From contig NZ_CP049935.1 of NCBI RefSeq assembly GCF_011383005.1, positions 1,178,001-1,242,000 on the forward strand: DNA of 64,000 nt, written 5' to 3'. The stretch comes from Phycicoccus sp. HDW14. GTDB taxonomy: Bacteria > Actinomycetota > Actinomycetes > Actinomycetales > Dermatophilaceae. Of this stretch, positions 22,853 through 33,279 are shown piece by piece. The notes beneath the pieces are model-generated. The model saw nothing but the letters and a program-made list of their open reading frames with translations. It was not told where the DNA came from and searched no databases. Position 1 is the stretch's first letter, and each line of letters opens with the position of its first letter. The position numbers and the translations under genes are program-made.

Positions 22853-24136
22853 GTGACCACCACGCGCCGCGCCGCCGTCCTCGGCGGCAACCGCATCCCC
22901 TTCGCCCGCCAGTTCGGCCCGTACGCCGAGGCCTCCAACCAGGACATGCTGACCGCCGCACTCGAGGGCCTCGTGGCCCGCCACGGGCTCGCCGGCGAGC
23001 GGGTCGGCGAGGTCGTCGCCGGCGCGGTCATCAAGCACAGCCGCGACTTCAACCTCACCCGCGAGGCGGTTCTCGGCTCGAGCCTGGCGCCGGACACGCC
23101 GGCCTACGACATCCAGCAGGCCTGCGGAACCGGCCTCGAGGCCACCATCCTCGTCGCGAACAAGATCGCCCTCGGGCAGGCCGACTCGGCGATCGCCGGC
23201 GGGGTCGACTCCGCGTCCGACGCCCCCATCGTCGTCCCCGAGAAGCTGCGCCGGAAGCTCCTGCGTCTCAGCCGCGCCAGGACGCCGGCCGACCGTGCCA
23301 AGGCCGCGATCACCCTGCGCCCCACCGACCTCGGCATCCAGGTGCCCGCCGCCACCGAGCCGCGCACCGGTATGTCGATGGGCGAGCACATGGCCGTCAC
23401 CGCCGCCCGCTGGGGCATCACCCGCGAGGCGCAGGACGAGCTGGCGTTCGCCAGCCACCAGAACCTCGCGGCGGCGTACGAGCGCGGGTTCTTCGACGAC
23501 CTGCTGACGCCGTACCTCGGGCAGACCCGTGACCAGAACCTGCGGGCCGACACCACCCTCGAGAAGCTGGGCTCGCTGCGCACCGCCTTCGGCACGGGTC
23601 CGGACGCCACGATGACGGCCGGCAACTCGACCCCGCTCAGCGACGGCGCCTCCGCCGTGCTGCTCGGTTCCGAGGAGTGGGCGGCGGCGCACGGGCTGAA
23701 GCCGCTGGCGTGGTTCGTCGACGGCGAGACCGCGGCCGTCGACTACCTCGGCGGGGAGGAGGGGCTGCTCATGGCGCCCGCCTACGCCGTGCCGCGGATG
23801 CTGGCGCGCCAGGGCCTGAGCCTCCAGGACTTCGACCTCTACGAGATCCACGAGGCCTTCGCGGCCACCGTGCTCGCGACGATGAAGGCCTGGGAGGACG
23901 AGGCGTTCTGCCGCGACCGGCTCGGGCTCGACGCGCCGCTCGGGTCGATCGACCGGTCGAAGCTCAACGTCAACGGCTCCTCGCTCGCCGCCGGTCACCC
24001 CTTCGCCGCCACCGGCGGGCGGATCGTCGCCTCGCTGGCCAAGCAGCTGCACGAGAAGGGCTCCGGCGCGCGCGGGCTCATCTCGATCTGTGCGGCCGGC
24101 GGGCAGGGCGTCGTCGCGATCCTCGAGGCGGCCTGA
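22853..24136 (+). CDS. Acetyl-CoA acetyltransferase (FadA2/FadI-like thiolase)
   Basis: A complete 427-residue thiolase from GTG 22853. N-terminal MTTTRRAAVLGGNRIPFARQ, catalytic Cys in DIQQACGTGLEATILVANK, GGVDSASDAPIVV, HEAFAATVLATMKAWED, the GHPFAATGGR histidine block and ISICAAGGQGVVAILE with the second Cys. The extended loop (REKLLRL-like, residues 130-150) places it with FadA2/FadI and not with short biosynthetic thiolases. In M. tuberculosis the genes for FadA2 (Rv0243), FabG4 (Rv0242c) and HtdX (Rv0241c) are neighbours, as the corresponding three are here. It acts in beta-oxidation or reversal of it. No frameshift. Confidence 0.9.
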   Translation: MTTTRRAAVLGGNRIPFARQFGPYAEASNQDMLTAALEGLVARHGLAGERVGEVVAGAVIKHSRDFNLTREAVLGSSLAPDTPAYDIQQACGTGLEATILVANKIALGQADSAIAGGVDSASDAPIVVPEKLRRKLLRLSRARTPADRAKAAITLRPTDLGIQVPAATEPRTGMSMGEHMAVTAARWGITREAQDELAFASHQNLAAAYERGFFDDLLTPYLGQTRDQNLRADTTLEKLGSLRTAFGTGPDATMTAGNSTPLSDGASAVLLGSEEWAAAHGLKPLAWFVDGETAAVDYLGGEEGLLMAPAYAVPRMLARQGLSLQDFDLYEIHEAFAATVLATMKAWEDEAFCRDRLGLDAPLGSIDRSKLNVNGSSLAAGHPFAATGGRIVASLAKQLHEKGSGARGLISICAAGGQGVVAILEAA

Positions 24137-24137
24137 G

Positions 24138-25488
24138 GTGCCCCGCTCCGACGGCTACACGTCCTTCGTCAACAGCGGGCTCGGGAAGAAGCTCGCCTCG
24201 AGCCTCGGTCTGCCGCAACCGGTGCCGCTGCGCCGGTACGCCCCGGGCCGTCCGCTCGTCGACGGGCCCGTGCTCGTCGGCGGACACGCCGACACCCCGC
24301 GGTCGCCGCGCTCCGCGGCGGGCTCACCGGTGCCGGTGCGACCCTCGTCGAGGAGGTCCCCGAGGGCTCGCGGCTCGGGGGAGTGGTCGTCGACCTCACG
24401 GCCGCCGAGACGCCCGCCGACCTCGAGTCGCTGCGGGCCACCCTCGCGCCCGCCCTCAAGCGACTGGGCCGCTGCGCCCGCGTCGTCGTCGTGGGGCGCG
24501 ACCCCGAACGCGCCGGGTCGGTTGCCCAGCGCGCCGCCCGGCGGGCCCTCGAGGGCATCACCCGCTCGGTCGGCAAGGAGCTGCGCGCCGGAGCCACCGC
24601 GAACCTCGTCCTCCTCGCCGACGGGTCGGAGGGCGCGGCGCTCGGCACCGTGCTGTTCCTGCTGTCGGCGCGTTCGGCCTACGTCGACGGCCAGGTGTTC
24701 CGGGTCGGGGAGGGCGAGGCCCCGGCGCCGCCCGCCGACGACGGGCGCCCCCTCGCCGGCAAGGTCGCCGTCGTCACCGGCGCGGCTCGGGGCATCGGGG
24801 CCGACCTCGCCCGCACTCTGGCCCGTGACGGGGCCACGCTCGTCTGCGTCGACGTCCCGGCGGCCGGTGGGGCTCTGGCGGCGGTGGCCAACGAGGTCGG
24901 CGGGACCGCGCTCCAGCTCGACGTCACCGCCCCGACGCCGGAGCCCGCATCGCCGAGCACGCCCGCACCCGCCATGGTGGCCTCGACCTCGTGGTGCACA
25001 ACGCGGGGATCACCCGCGACAAGCTGCTCGCGAACACCGACGCCGACCGGTGGGACTCCGTCGTGCGGGTCAACCTCCTGTCGATCCTCGCGATGAACGA
25101 GGCGCTGCTCGCCAAGGACGGTCTGCGGGAGGGTGGTCGGGTCGTGCTCGTCTCGTCGATCGCCGGCATCGCCGGTAACCGTGGGCAGAGCAACTACGCC
25201 GCGTCGAAGGCCGGGGTCATCGGGCTCGTCGACGGGTACGCCGCCGACCGCGGGCTGCGTCGTCGCGGCATCACCGTCAACGCCGTCGCGCCGGGCTTCA
25301 TCGAGACCGAGATGACGGCCCGCATCCCGCTCGCCACCCGCGAGGTGGGGCGCCGGCTGAACAGCCTGGCCCAGGGCGGGCTGCCGGTCGACGTCGCCGA
25401 GACGATCGCCTACTTCGCCGCCGATGCGCAGGCCGCGGTGTCCGGCAACGTGGTCCGCGTCTGCGGCCAGAGCCTGCTGGGGGCGTGA
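24138..25488 (+). CDS. fabG4: FabG4-type 3-oxoacyl reductase with N-terminal domain, two apparent frameshifts
   Basis: GTG 24138 follows the thiolase stop by one base. The N-terminal part, [20 protein letters not shown] and [20 protein letters not shown], is the extra flavodoxin-like domain of high-molecular-weight FabG. After adding one C in 24295-24298 it runs to [20 protein letters not shown], and the SDR domain begins [21 protein letters not shown] second C in 24930-24933 leads to [40 protein letters not shown] with the catalytic Ser and YxxxK (YAASK) and [20 protein letters not shown]. Corrected length is 450 residues, near the 454 of mycobacterial FabG4. It uses NAD(H) on acyl-CoA-type substrates. 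Confidence 0.85.
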
Positions 25489-26341
25489 GCGTGGTCGTCG
25501 AGACCCTGGGGTCCGTGCCGTCGACCGCGCCGCTGCTCGTGCGCGCGGCGCTCACCGCCCGCGGTCGGTCCGGCGACTCCGTGCCCGAGCGCACCCTCCG
25601 GGTCGAGGACGTCGTCGTCGACCGGCACCGGCTGGCGGCCTACCAGCGGCTCACGGGGTACGACGTGTCGGACACCCTCCCGCAGCCGTACCCGTGGGTG
25701 CTGGCCTTCCCGGTGCAGACCGCCCTGATGGCCCGGCCCGACTTCCCCGTGGCGCTGCCGGGCATGGTGCACCTCGAGAACCGGGTGACCTCGCACCGCG
25801 CGCTGAACGCCGCCGAGCCGCTGACCCTCGACGTCACGGCCGGTGCGCTGCACCCCATCGGCGCGGACGGACCCTCGACGTGCGGCTCGAGGCCCGGGTC
25901 GGCGGCGAGCTCGTCTGGGAGTGCGACAGCGTGTACCTGTCCCGGGGCCGAGGCAGCGAGGACGCGCCCCGCGGCGACTCACCACCGGCCCTGCCCGACG
26001 GCCCCGCCGCCGGGGTGTGGCGGCTGCCGGAGGACCTCGGCCGCGAGTACGCGGCGGTCTCGGGCGACGTCAACCCCATCCACCTGCACACCCTCTCGGC
26101 GAGGGCGATGGGGTTCCCTCGGCACATCGCCCACGGCATGTGGACCTACGCGCGCACGCTGGCAGCACTCGGCCGGGGCTCGCTCGGGCCGTCGACCAGC
26201 CGGGTGTGGTTCACCAAGCCGGTGTTCCTGCCGTCGACCGTCGAGCTCGTCGTGCAGCGTTCCGGCGCAGCGGTCCTCGCCGGGCTCCGTTCACGCAAGG
26301 ACCCGACGACGACGGACGTCGTCGTGACGCTCGACGCCTGA
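25485..26341 (+). CDS. htdX: MaoC-like (R)-hydroxyacyl dehydratase, HtdX type, apparent frameshift
   Basis: GTG 25485 overlaps the FabG4 stop (GTGA). The N-terminal hot-dog half has [20 protein letters not shown] and [20 protein letters not shown]. One C added in 25853-25856 restores [20 protein letters not shown] and the C-terminal half with [20 protein letters not shown], the catalytic DxNxxH, then [20 protein letters not shown]. Corrected length is 285 residues. Double hot-dog MaoC proteins of this kind dehydrate 3-hydroxyacyl thioesters. With FadA2 and FabG4 the operon supplies thiolase, reductase and dehydratase steps; an enoyl reductase is not in the operon. Confidence 0.85.
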
Positions 26342-26345
26342 GGGG

Positions 26346-28221
26346 TCAGGTGCCGAGCCGCAGCACGCGCGTGTAGAAGGCCAGCTCGCGGGTCAGGGCG
26401 TCGACGATGGTCTCGTGCCGGCGGAAGCCGTGTCCCTCACCGTCGTAGACGGCCAGCTCGACGTCGCGACCTGCCGCCCGCATCGCCGCCGCCATGTCCT
26501 CGGCCTGGGCGAGCGGCACGACCATGTCGGCGGAGCCCTGGAGCAGCAGCAGCTCTCCGTGCAGCCGGTCGACGTGGTGCACGGGGGACCGGTCGCGGTA
26601 GACCGCCTCGCCCGCGGGCCACGGCGCGACGAGCCGGTCGCAGTAGCGGGACTCGAACTTGTGGGTGTGCTGCGCGAGCGCGGCGAGGTCGCCGACCCCG
26701 AAGAGGCTGGTGCCCGCGGCGAACGCGTCGCTCGTCGTCATCGCCCGCAGCACCGCGTACCCGCCGGCGCTCCCGCCGCGGATGGCGAGGCGGTCGCCGT
26801 CCGCTCGTCCGGCCTCGGCCACCGAGCGCGCGCCGGTGACGCAGTCGTCGATGTCGACCAGCCCCACCGTCCGCGGAGCCGGTCGCGGTAGGCCCGTCCG
26901 TAGCCGGTGCTGCCGGAGTAGTTGACGTGCAGGACCGCGAAGCCGCGGGTGGTCCAGAACTGGGTGGCCGTCGTGTACGCCGCCTCGGTGCGGCTCGTCG
27001 GCCCGCCGTGGACCATGACGAGCAGCGGCGGCCGCTCGCCGTCGGGCGCCACGACGTCCGGGTGGCGCGGCTCGTGGAGGATGCCGTGCACCTCGCTGCC
27101 GTCGGAGTTGCGCCAGGTCCAGGGCTGCGGGGGAGCGACGTACGAGGCGTCGGGGTCGGCGGCCGCCGACCTCCCGAGCACCGTGAACGGCCCGGAGGCC
27201 GGCCCGCGCACGACCTCGGGCAGGCCGTCGGCGCGGCCCCGGCGCATCGCCACCTCGTCACCGGCGGCGACGAGGTGGTCGTGGAAGGCCCCGGCTCCGG
27301 CGGACGGCGTGACCTCCCCGGTGCGTGCGTCGAGGATGCCGAGGCCCTGCCCGCCCTCCGCCCACCAGCGCACGAGGGCGCGGTCGGCGTCGAGGACGGC
27401 GAAGTCCTGCATCCCGAGGGCCCACTGGGGTGCGGCGTGGTCGGCGTCGGTCTCGTGGACCGGGTGTGGCCCGTCGCCGGCGTCGCGCTGGACGAGCCAC
27501 CACCCGGACTCGTCCGAGACGAACCACAGGGCTCCGTCCGGGCCGAACTGCGGCTGGGAGACCGAGACGCCGTTGTCACCGGCGACGACGACCGGGTCGG
27601 ACGCGCCCTCGGGCGTGAGGTCGGCCCTCAGGAGGTGGGTCGTGTCCCACGGCATGTCCGGGTGGTCCCACACGACGTACGCGACCCGGCGCCCGTCGGG
27701 GAGACCGTGGGGCGCGAGACGAAGTCGGTGCCGGTGTGGAGCACGACGCCGGCGTCGGGGTTGTCGCCGTGCAGGTCGAGGCGGACCAGCTCGTTGGCCG
27801 GTTCCGGGTCGCGGGAGTGGTCCTCGCGGACGGCGTAGACGTGCTCGCCGTGCAGCACCAGGCCGCCGAAGCGCCGGGGGCCCTCGGGCGTGAGCGCGAC
27901 CGGCTCGGTGGCGCTGGGGTCGAGCCGGTACACACGGTCGTCGCCGAGGTGGGAGAACACGACCGTCCCGTCGGCGACCGCGTAGGCACCGCCGCCGTAC
28001 TCGTGCACGCGGGTGCGGACGTTCCACGGGGCGGGCAGGACGTCGTGCGCCGCGGTGCCGTCGTGGCGCACGAGGACCTGGCGACCTCCCTCGGTCGGGC
28101 GCTGCTCGAGCCACCACGTGTCGGCACCGTCGACCCGGACCTCGTCGATGACCACCTGACCGCCTGCGAGGTCGTCGGGGGCGATCGGGGAGGGCCAGGT
28201 GCCGAAGGGGAGGGTCTGCAT
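26346..28221 (-). CDS. S9 family prolyl oligopeptidase-like peptidase, two apparent frameshifts
   Basis: ATG 28221. A WD/beta-propeller N-terminal part (PFGTWPSPIAPDDLAGGQVV, VRTRVHEYGGGAYAVADG, then repeated DGALWFVSDESGWWLVQRD-type blades) precedes the catalytic domain: PPLLVMVHGGPTSRTEAAYT, VLHVNYSGSTGYGRAYRDRL, the nucleophile LAIRGGSAGGYAVLRAM, ELLLLQGSADMVVPLAQAED with Asp and YDGEGHGFRRHETIVDAL with His. Single missing bases in 27698-27701 and 26862-26865 split it. Corrected length is 625 residues. It is a cytoplasmic acyl-aminoacyl- or dipeptidyl-peptidase type serine hydrolase; no signal peptide is visible. Confidence 0.85.
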
Positions 28222-28365
28222 CCCTCGACCCTAGGCGGCGGCGGGGTCCGCAGTGCGCCCTGTGGGAGGGGTGTCCGGGTGGTGGGCCGGTCAGGGCTCC
28301 CGCGAGCGTCGGAGGGCGGGCATCCGGGTCCCCCGGGCGCCGCACGACGTGGTTGGCTGGGCGGC

Positions 28366-29376
28366 GTGGAGCCCGCTGACGACTACGCCGCCCTCGACGA
28401 GGAGTCGCAGGTCGAGGCGCTGCGCCCCGCCGCCCTGGCCGCGGCGGCCGACTTCGGCCTCGACGTGCACCGGATGGAGGTCGTCCTCCACGCGTACAAC
28501 ACGACCTTCCGGGTCGACACGACCGACGGCCGACGGGTCGCCCTGCGGGTGGGCACGAACTCCAAGAGCACCCCGGGCAACGTCATCGCGCAGCAGGCGT
28601 GGCAGGCGGCCATCGCGACCGACACCGACGTGCTCGTGCCGCGGCCGCTGCGGACGCGGGCGGGTGACTGGTCGACCACCGGTGCGGTGGTCGGTGTCGA
28701 CCACCCCGTGCTCGTCACCGCGGCCTCCTGGCTCGAGGGCGAGGACGCCCGCGAGGACGACGGCGCCGACTGGGCGCGGGCCCTCGGCCGGGCGACGGCG
28801 ACCCTCCACGAGCACGCGGCCGGATGGACGATGCCCGCCGGCGCCGCGCTGCCCCGGTTCACCGACCCGCTGTTCGGCGACACCGACGTCCTCGACACCG
28901 CACCGGGCCTGACCGCCCCGGACCGCGCCGTCCTCGACGAGGCCCGCAGGGTCGCCGCGGAGGTCTTCGACCGGATGCGGGACCGGCCGGCGATCCCGCT
29001 GCACGCCGACCTGCACGGCGGCAACCTCAAGTGGCACGAGGGCCGGCTGGCCGTCTTCGACTTCGACGACGCCGGCACCGCCCCGCGGGTCCTCGACCTC
29101 GCGATCACGACCTTCTACCTGCGGCGCGGCGCCGGCGCCGAGACCGCCGAGGAGGCGCTGCTCGCCGGGTACGCCGAGGTCGCGCCGCTGCCCGACGTGC
29201 CGCGCGGCGACGTCGAGGCCCTCGTGGCCTCGCGCCAGCTGCTGCTCGCCAACGCCCTCCTCGACTCCACGACCGCCTCGCTGCGCGCGATGGCCGCCGA
29301 GTACGCGCTGACCACGGTGCGCCGGTTGCGGCACTGGCTCGACACGGGCACCTTCCGCCTGGACGTCGAGGGCTGA
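28366..29376 (+). CDS. Phosphotransferase-family kinase (choline/homoserine kinase fold)
   Basis: GTG 28366 gives 336 residues. Kinase features: MEVVLHAYNTTFRVDTTDGR (nucleotide loop), VALRVGTNSKSTPGN, the catalytic PLHADLHGGNLKWHEGRLAV and FDFDDAGTAPRVLDLAITTF with the DFD metal motif. This is the aminoglycoside phosphotransferase/homoserine kinase II fold. The natural substrate cannot be named; resistance is not implied by the fold alone. It stands alone between the peptidase gene and thrS. No frameshift is seen. Confidence 0.82.
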   Translation: MEPADDYAALDEESQVEALRPAALAAAADFGLDVHRMEVVLHAYNTTFRVDTTDGRRVALRVGTNSKSTPGNVIAQQAWQAAIATDTDVLVPRPLRTRAGDWSTTGAVVGVDHPVLVTAASWLEGEDAREDDGADWARALGRATATLHEHAAGWTMPAGAALPRFTDPLFGDTDVLDTAPGLTAPDRAVLDEARRVAAEVFDRMRDRPAIPLHADLHGGNLKWHEGRLAVFDFDDAGTAPRVLDLAITTFYLRRGAGAETAEEALLAGYAEVAPLPDVPRGDVEALVASRQLLLANALLDSTTASLRAMAAEYALTTVRRLRHWLDTGTFRLDVEG

Positions 29377-29526
29377 CTCCGACTCACGGGGGAGGTGGCG
29401 CAGCGGCGGCGTCGAGCTGACCCGTCGCGCACCGGGAACTGCCGCGACCGGGCACCACGCGCCTCGATAGCATCGGGGGCGGGCCGGAGCACCGGCCCGC
29501 CCACCACCGCGAGGAGCACCTGCGCC

Positions 29527-31512
29527 ATGTCCGCCCAGATCACCGTCCACGTCGCCGGGAACGAGCGATCGGTGGACGGGGGCACGACCTACGGCGACCT
29601 CCTCGAGGGCGAGCGCGGGGTGCTCGTGGCCCGGGTCGGCGGCGAGCTGCGCGACCTCCACCTCGTCGCGGCCGACGGCGACGTCGTCGAGCCCGTCACC
29701 GCCGCCGAGCAGGACGGCCTCGACGTGCTGCGCCACTCGGCCGCGCACGTCCTCGCCCAGGCGGTCCAGGAGGTGCACCCCGACGCCAAGCTGGGCATCG
29801 GCCCGCCCATCCGCGACGGCTTCTACTACGACTTCGACGTCGAGACCCCGTTCACCCCCGAGGACCTCAAGGCCCTCGAGAAGGTGATGCAGCGCATCGT
29901 CAACGAGGGGCAGACCTTCCACCGCCGCGAGGTGTCCGACGCCGATGCCGCCGTCGAGCTCGCCGACGAGCCGTACAAGATCGAGCTCATCGGCCTCAAG
30001 GGCGGTGCCGCGGAAGACGCGGCCGAGGGGGCCTCGGTCGAGGTCGGTGGCGCGCAGCTGACCATCTACGACAACGTCCGCCGCGACGGCACCGTCGCGT
30101 GGGGCGACCTGTGCCGCGGGCCGCACGTGCCCTCGACCAAGGTCCTCGGCAACGCCTTCAAGCTGATGCGCAGCGCCGCCGCCTACTGGCGCGGGTCGGA
30201 GAAGAACCCGCAGCTGCAGCGCGTGTACGGCACCGCGTGGCCGTCCAAGGACGAGATGAAGGCCTACCTCGACCGGCTGGCCGAGGCCGAGAAGCGCGAC
30301 CACCGCAAGCTCGGCGCCGAGCTCGACCTCTTCTCCTTCCCCGACGAGCTCGGATCGGGCATGGCCGTCTTCCACCCCAAGGGCGGGGTCATCAAGCGCG
30401 AGATGGAGGACTACGTCCGGCGCCGGCACCTCGAGGAGGGCTTCCAGTACGTCGGGACCCCGCACATCAGCAAGGACGGCCTGTTCCACACCTCGGGGCA
30501 CCTGCCGTACTACGCCGACACGATGTTCCCGCCGATGGAGCTCGAGCACGCGCAGTACCGCCTCAAGGCGATGAACTGCCCGATGCACAACCTGATCTTC
30601 CGCTCGCGCGGACGCTCCTACCGCGAGCTGCCGATGCGCCTCTTCGAGTTCGGCTCGGTCTACCGGTTCGAGAAGTCCGGTGTCGTCCACGGCCTGACCC
30701 GCGTGCGGGCGATGACCCAGGACGACTCGCACTCCTACGTCACCCCCGAGCAGGCGCCCGGCGAGATCGAGCACCTGCTGAAGTTCGTCGTCGGGCTGCT
30801 CGAGGACTTCGGGCTCGACGACTACTACTTCGAGCTGTCGACCCGAGCGACCGAGGGCGAGAAGAAGGACAAGTTCATCGGCTCCGACGAGCAGTGGGAG
30901 ACCGCCACCGAGGTCCTGCGCGCGACCGCGGAGACCTTCGGGGTCGAGCTCGTCGACGACCCGGGCGGCGCCGCGTACTACGGCCCGAAGATCTCGGTGC
31001 AGACCCGTGACGCCATCGGGCGCACCTGGCAGATGTCGACCATCCAGTACGACTTCAACCAGCCGCACCGCTTCGGGCTCGAGTACCAGGCCGCCGACGG
31101 CTCGCGCCAGGAGCCGGTGATGATCCACTCGGCGAAGTTCGGGTCGATCGAGCGCTTCATCGGGGTGCTCGTGGAGCACTACGCCGGGGCCTTCCCGGTC
31201 TGGCTCTCGCCGGTGCAGGTCGTCGGGGTCCCGGTGGCCGCGGAGTTCGACGACTACCTCGGGGGCGTCCTCGAGCGGATGCGCGCCGCCGGCATCCGCA
31301 CCGAGCTCGACGCGAGCGACGACCGCTTCCCGAAGAAGATCCGCACCGCGAGCAAGTCCAAGGTGCCCTACGTCCTCATCGCCGGCGGCGAGGACCGGGA
31401 CGCGGGGGCGGTGTCGTTCCGGTACCGCGACGGGTCGCAGAAGAACGGCGTGCCGGTCGACGAGGCGATCGCGGAGATCACCGCGGCGATCGCGGACCGT
31501 CGCCAGGTCTGA
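29527..31512 (+). CDS. thrS: Threonyl-tRNA synthetase
   Basis: ATG 29527 with a GAGGAG site. The 661-residue protein has an N-terminal TGS domain ([20 protein letters not shown]), the editing domain with [20 protein letters not shown], and [20 protein letters not shown]. The class II catalytic core shows [20 protein letters not shown], the zinc Cys in [40 protein letters not shown] and motif 3-like [20 protein letters not shown]. The anticodon-binding domain follows, with [20 protein letters not shown]. Length and domain order are standard. No attenuation leader (T-box) is visible upstream; a hypothetical kinase gene ends 150 bases before. Confidence 0.96.
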   Translation: MSAQITVHVAGNERSVDGGTTYGDLLEGERGVLVARVGGELRDLHLVAADGDVVEPVTAAEQDGLDVLRHSAAHVLAQAVQEVHPDAKLGIGPPIRDGFYYDFDVETPFTPEDLKALEKVMQRIVNEGQTFHRREVSDADAAVELADEPYKIELIGLKGGAAEDAAEGASVEVGGAQLTIYDNVRRDGTVAWGDLCRGPHVPSTKVLGNAFKLMRSAAAYWRGSEKNPQLQRVYGTAWPSKDEMKAYLDRLAEAEKRDHRKLGAELDLFSFPDELGSGMAVFHPKGGVIKREMEDYVRRRHLEEGFQYVGTPHISKDGLFHTSGHLPYYADTMFPPMELEHAQYRLKAMNCPMHNLIFRSRGRSYRELPMRLFEFGSVYRFEKSGVVHGLTRVRAMTQDDSHSYVTPEQAPGEIEHLLKFVVGLLEDFGLDDYYFELSTRATEGEKKDKFIGSDEQWETATEVLRATAETFGVELVDDPGGAAYYGPKISVQTRDAIGRTWQMSTIQYDFNQPHRFGLEYQAADGSRQEPVMIHSAKFGSIERFIGVLVEHYAGAFPVWLSPVQVVGVPVAAEFDDYLGGVLERMRAAGIRTELDASDDRFPKKIRTASKSKVPYVLIAGGEDRDAGAVSFRYRDGSQKNGVPVDEAIAEITAAIADRRQV

Positions 31513-31936
31513 GGCGTTCGCGCCCGCCCCGTGTCCGGATGGTGGGACTCGAGGGTCGCCCTGCGACCCCTCGTCACGCCCGTCACACGACACGCCGACG
31601 ACACGCCGTGGTCCCTCACAGGTCCGCAAATTGGTGCGCGAAAACTCTTGCGGGACAGCCCCGTCCGGGCATAGAAATAACCCACTCCACCACTTCGGTG
31701 GCGGAGGGATCGAGACGGAGAAGATCGCCAGGCCTTGCGGTTCTGCCGCGAGGAGCCATCGGGTGATGACGATGGTGGTGACACGAACCGACTCGTGAGA
31801 CGCGGAGCATCATGCCGGGTCACCGAGGCCCGGGAACTCATACTTCCCGGGGCCTCACCTCTGTCCGGGGTGGGTCGACGCCGCCGGGGGCCGCCGAACC
31901 CGCCCGGCACGCGGGGGGATGGGCCATGCTGGGGCC
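31513..31936 (+). ncRNA. Non-coding gap with possible structured RNA
   Basis: A 424-base gap without a supportable gene and with lower GC than its neighbours. It contains complementary pairs TCCGCAA/TTGCGGGA near 31620-31655, CCACC-ACTTC-GGTGG near 31690-31705, GGTGAC at 31777-31782 with GTCACC at 31819-31824 and a final hairpin at 31825-31856. The ordered stems ending in a terminator-like hairpin suggest a small RNA or a leader of the downstream acetyltransferase gene. I do not recognise a known family. Confidence 0.35.
31825..31856 (+). terminator. Hairpin at the end of the structured gap
   Basis: GAGGCCCGGGAA at 31825-31836 pairs with TTCCCGGGGCCTC at 31844-31856 with one bulged G, 7-nt loop. 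It is 80 bases before the next start codon. Confidence 0.6.
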
Positions 31937-32404
31937 GTGGAGACGACGCGGGACGTCCGGGTGCGCGAGGCCGTGCCCACCGACGCCTTCTCGGTCGCGG
32001 CCCTGCACATCCAGGACGAGCGCGAGCGGGGTGCGGCCCTGCCGTCCGGCTTCCTCGACACGTTCGCCGACGCGTGGCTGCGCGACCGGGCGCGGCGCAC
32101 CTGGCTCGCCGAGGACCCCGTCGGCCGCCCGCTCGGCGTGCTCCACGGCACCCGCGTCCAGAAGCTGCCGAGCGCCCACCGCCCCGCCGACGCCGGGTTC
32201 CACGTCAGCCTCCTCTTCGTCAGCCCCGACGCCCGCGGGGCCGGCATCGGGGAGCGCCTGCTGCGCACCCTGCTCGCCTGGGCGGCCGCCGACAGCGTCA
32301 CCCGGATCCAGCTCAACGCGGTGCCGGAGGCGCGCACCCTCTACGAGCGGGTCGGGTTCGGGCCGCCGTCGGAGCGGCTCATGGAGCTGCGGCTCGACCC
32401 CTAG
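31937..32404 (+). CDS. GNAT-family N-acetyltransferase
   Basis: A 155-residue protein from GTG 31937 (ATG 31919 adds six residues). The GNAT fold shows VREAVPTDAFSVAALHIQDE, an AcCoA-binding FVSPDARGAGIGERLLRTLL with the RxxGxG/A loop and YERVGFGPPSERLMELRL at the end. Substrate unknown. It precedes an SDR gene by ten bases, so the two may be co-transcribed. Confidence 0.8.
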   Translation: METTRDVRVREAVPTDAFSVAALHIQDERERGAALPSGFLDTFADAWLRDRARRTWLAEDPVGRPLGVLHGTRVQKLPSAHRPADAGFHVSLLFVSPDARGAGIGERLLRTLLAWAAADSVTRIQLNAVPEARTLYERVGFGPPSERLMELRLDP

Positions 32405-32414
32405 GGTGGCCGCC

Positions 32415-33236
32415 ATGAATGCTGCCGCGACCCCGTCCCGGGGTGTCCTGGTCACCGGTGCGTCCCGCGGGGTGGGAGCCGCCGTCGCGCGGGCCTTCGC
32501 CGCCCGGGGCGACCGGGTCGCCGTGCACCACCGCGGACCGTCGAGCACCTCGCTGGCCGAGGCCGTGCTCGACGACCTGCCCGGGCACGGACACCTGCGG
32601 GTCGAGGGCGACCTGTCCGACCCCACCGCCGTCCGCAGCCTCGCCGACGCCGCGGTCACCGGCCTGGGACGCGTCGACGTCCTCGTGAACAACGCCGCGA
32701 TGATCGTGCCGCCCGGGTCCTCGGGCAGCCGGCGCGGCGACCACCCGCTCGACGCCACGTCGTACGAGGACTGGGTCGAGGTGTGGCAGCGCACGCTCGC
32801 GACCAACCTGCTCGGCCCGGCGAACCTCACGTGGTGCGTCGCACGGCACATGGTCGACGTCCCGCCGGCCGAGGGCGTCCCGGTCGGGCGGGTCGTCAAC
32901 GTCGGCTCGCGCGGGGCCTTCCGCGGGGAGCCCGACATCCCGGCCTACGGCGCGAGCAAGGCCGGCCTGCACGCCTTCGGGCAGTCGATGGCCCAGCACC
33001 TCGGCCGGCACGGCATCGCCGTCACGAGCATCGCCCCGGGGTTCATCGCCACCGAGATGGCCGGCTACGCGATGGCCGACGAGGACGCGGCCGAGGCCAC
33101 CCGCGCGCAGAGCCCCTTCCATCGGGTCGCGACGCCCGAGGAGGTCGCCGCCGCGGTCGTCACCCTCGCCGCACCGGGAGCCGAGTGGGCCTCTGGCGCG
33201 GTCGTCGACTTCAACGGTGCCAGCCACCTGCGCTGA
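32415..33236 (+). CDS. Short-chain dehydrogenase/reductase
   Basis: ATG 32415, 273 residues, classical SDR. The Rossmann motif is GVLVTGASRGVGAAVARAFA, followed by VDVLVNNAAMIVPPG, the catalytic serine in VVNVGSRGAFRGEPDIPAYG, YGASKAGLHAFGQSMAQHLG with the YxxxK pair and ITSIAPG-like VTSIAPGFIATEMAGYAMAD. It ends with WASGAVVDFNGASHLR. The 15-residue loop rich in charged residues (SSGSRRGDHPLD) is unusual. Substrate unknown. No frameshift. Confidence 0.85.
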   Translation: MNAAATPSRGVLVTGASRGVGAAVARAFAARGDRVAVHHRGPSSTSLAEAVLDDLPGHGHLRVEGDLSDPTAVRSLADAAVTGLGRVDVLVNNAAMIVPPGSSGSRRGDHPLDATSYEDWVEVWQRTLATNLLGPANLTWCVARHMVDVPPAEGVPVGRVVNVGSRGAFRGEPDIPAYGASKAGLHAFGQSMAQHLGRHGIAVTSIAPGFIATEMAGYAMADEDAAEATRAQSPFHRVATPEEVAAAVVTLAAPGAEWASGAVVDFNGASHLR

Positions 33237-33279
33237 CCCGCCGGGGGCCCGGCCCCGGGAGCGCGCCTAGGATCGGGAC

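Noticed and set aside
28366-29376. Aminoglycoside-resistance gene
   Set aside because: The APH-type fold is shared with homoserine and choline kinases; nothing in sequence or neighbours supports drug resistance.
28291-31629. 1112-codon minus-strand open frame across thrS and its neighbour
   Set aside because: High GC removes stops from shadow frames. The plus strand encodes the full threonyl-tRNA synthetase and a kinase; the minus translation is rich in R, G, V, D and E without motifs.
31539-31766. 75-codon ORF in the gap after thrS
   Set aside because: Composition is Arg/His-rich without domain or ribosome-binding site, and it overlaps the predicted RNA stems.
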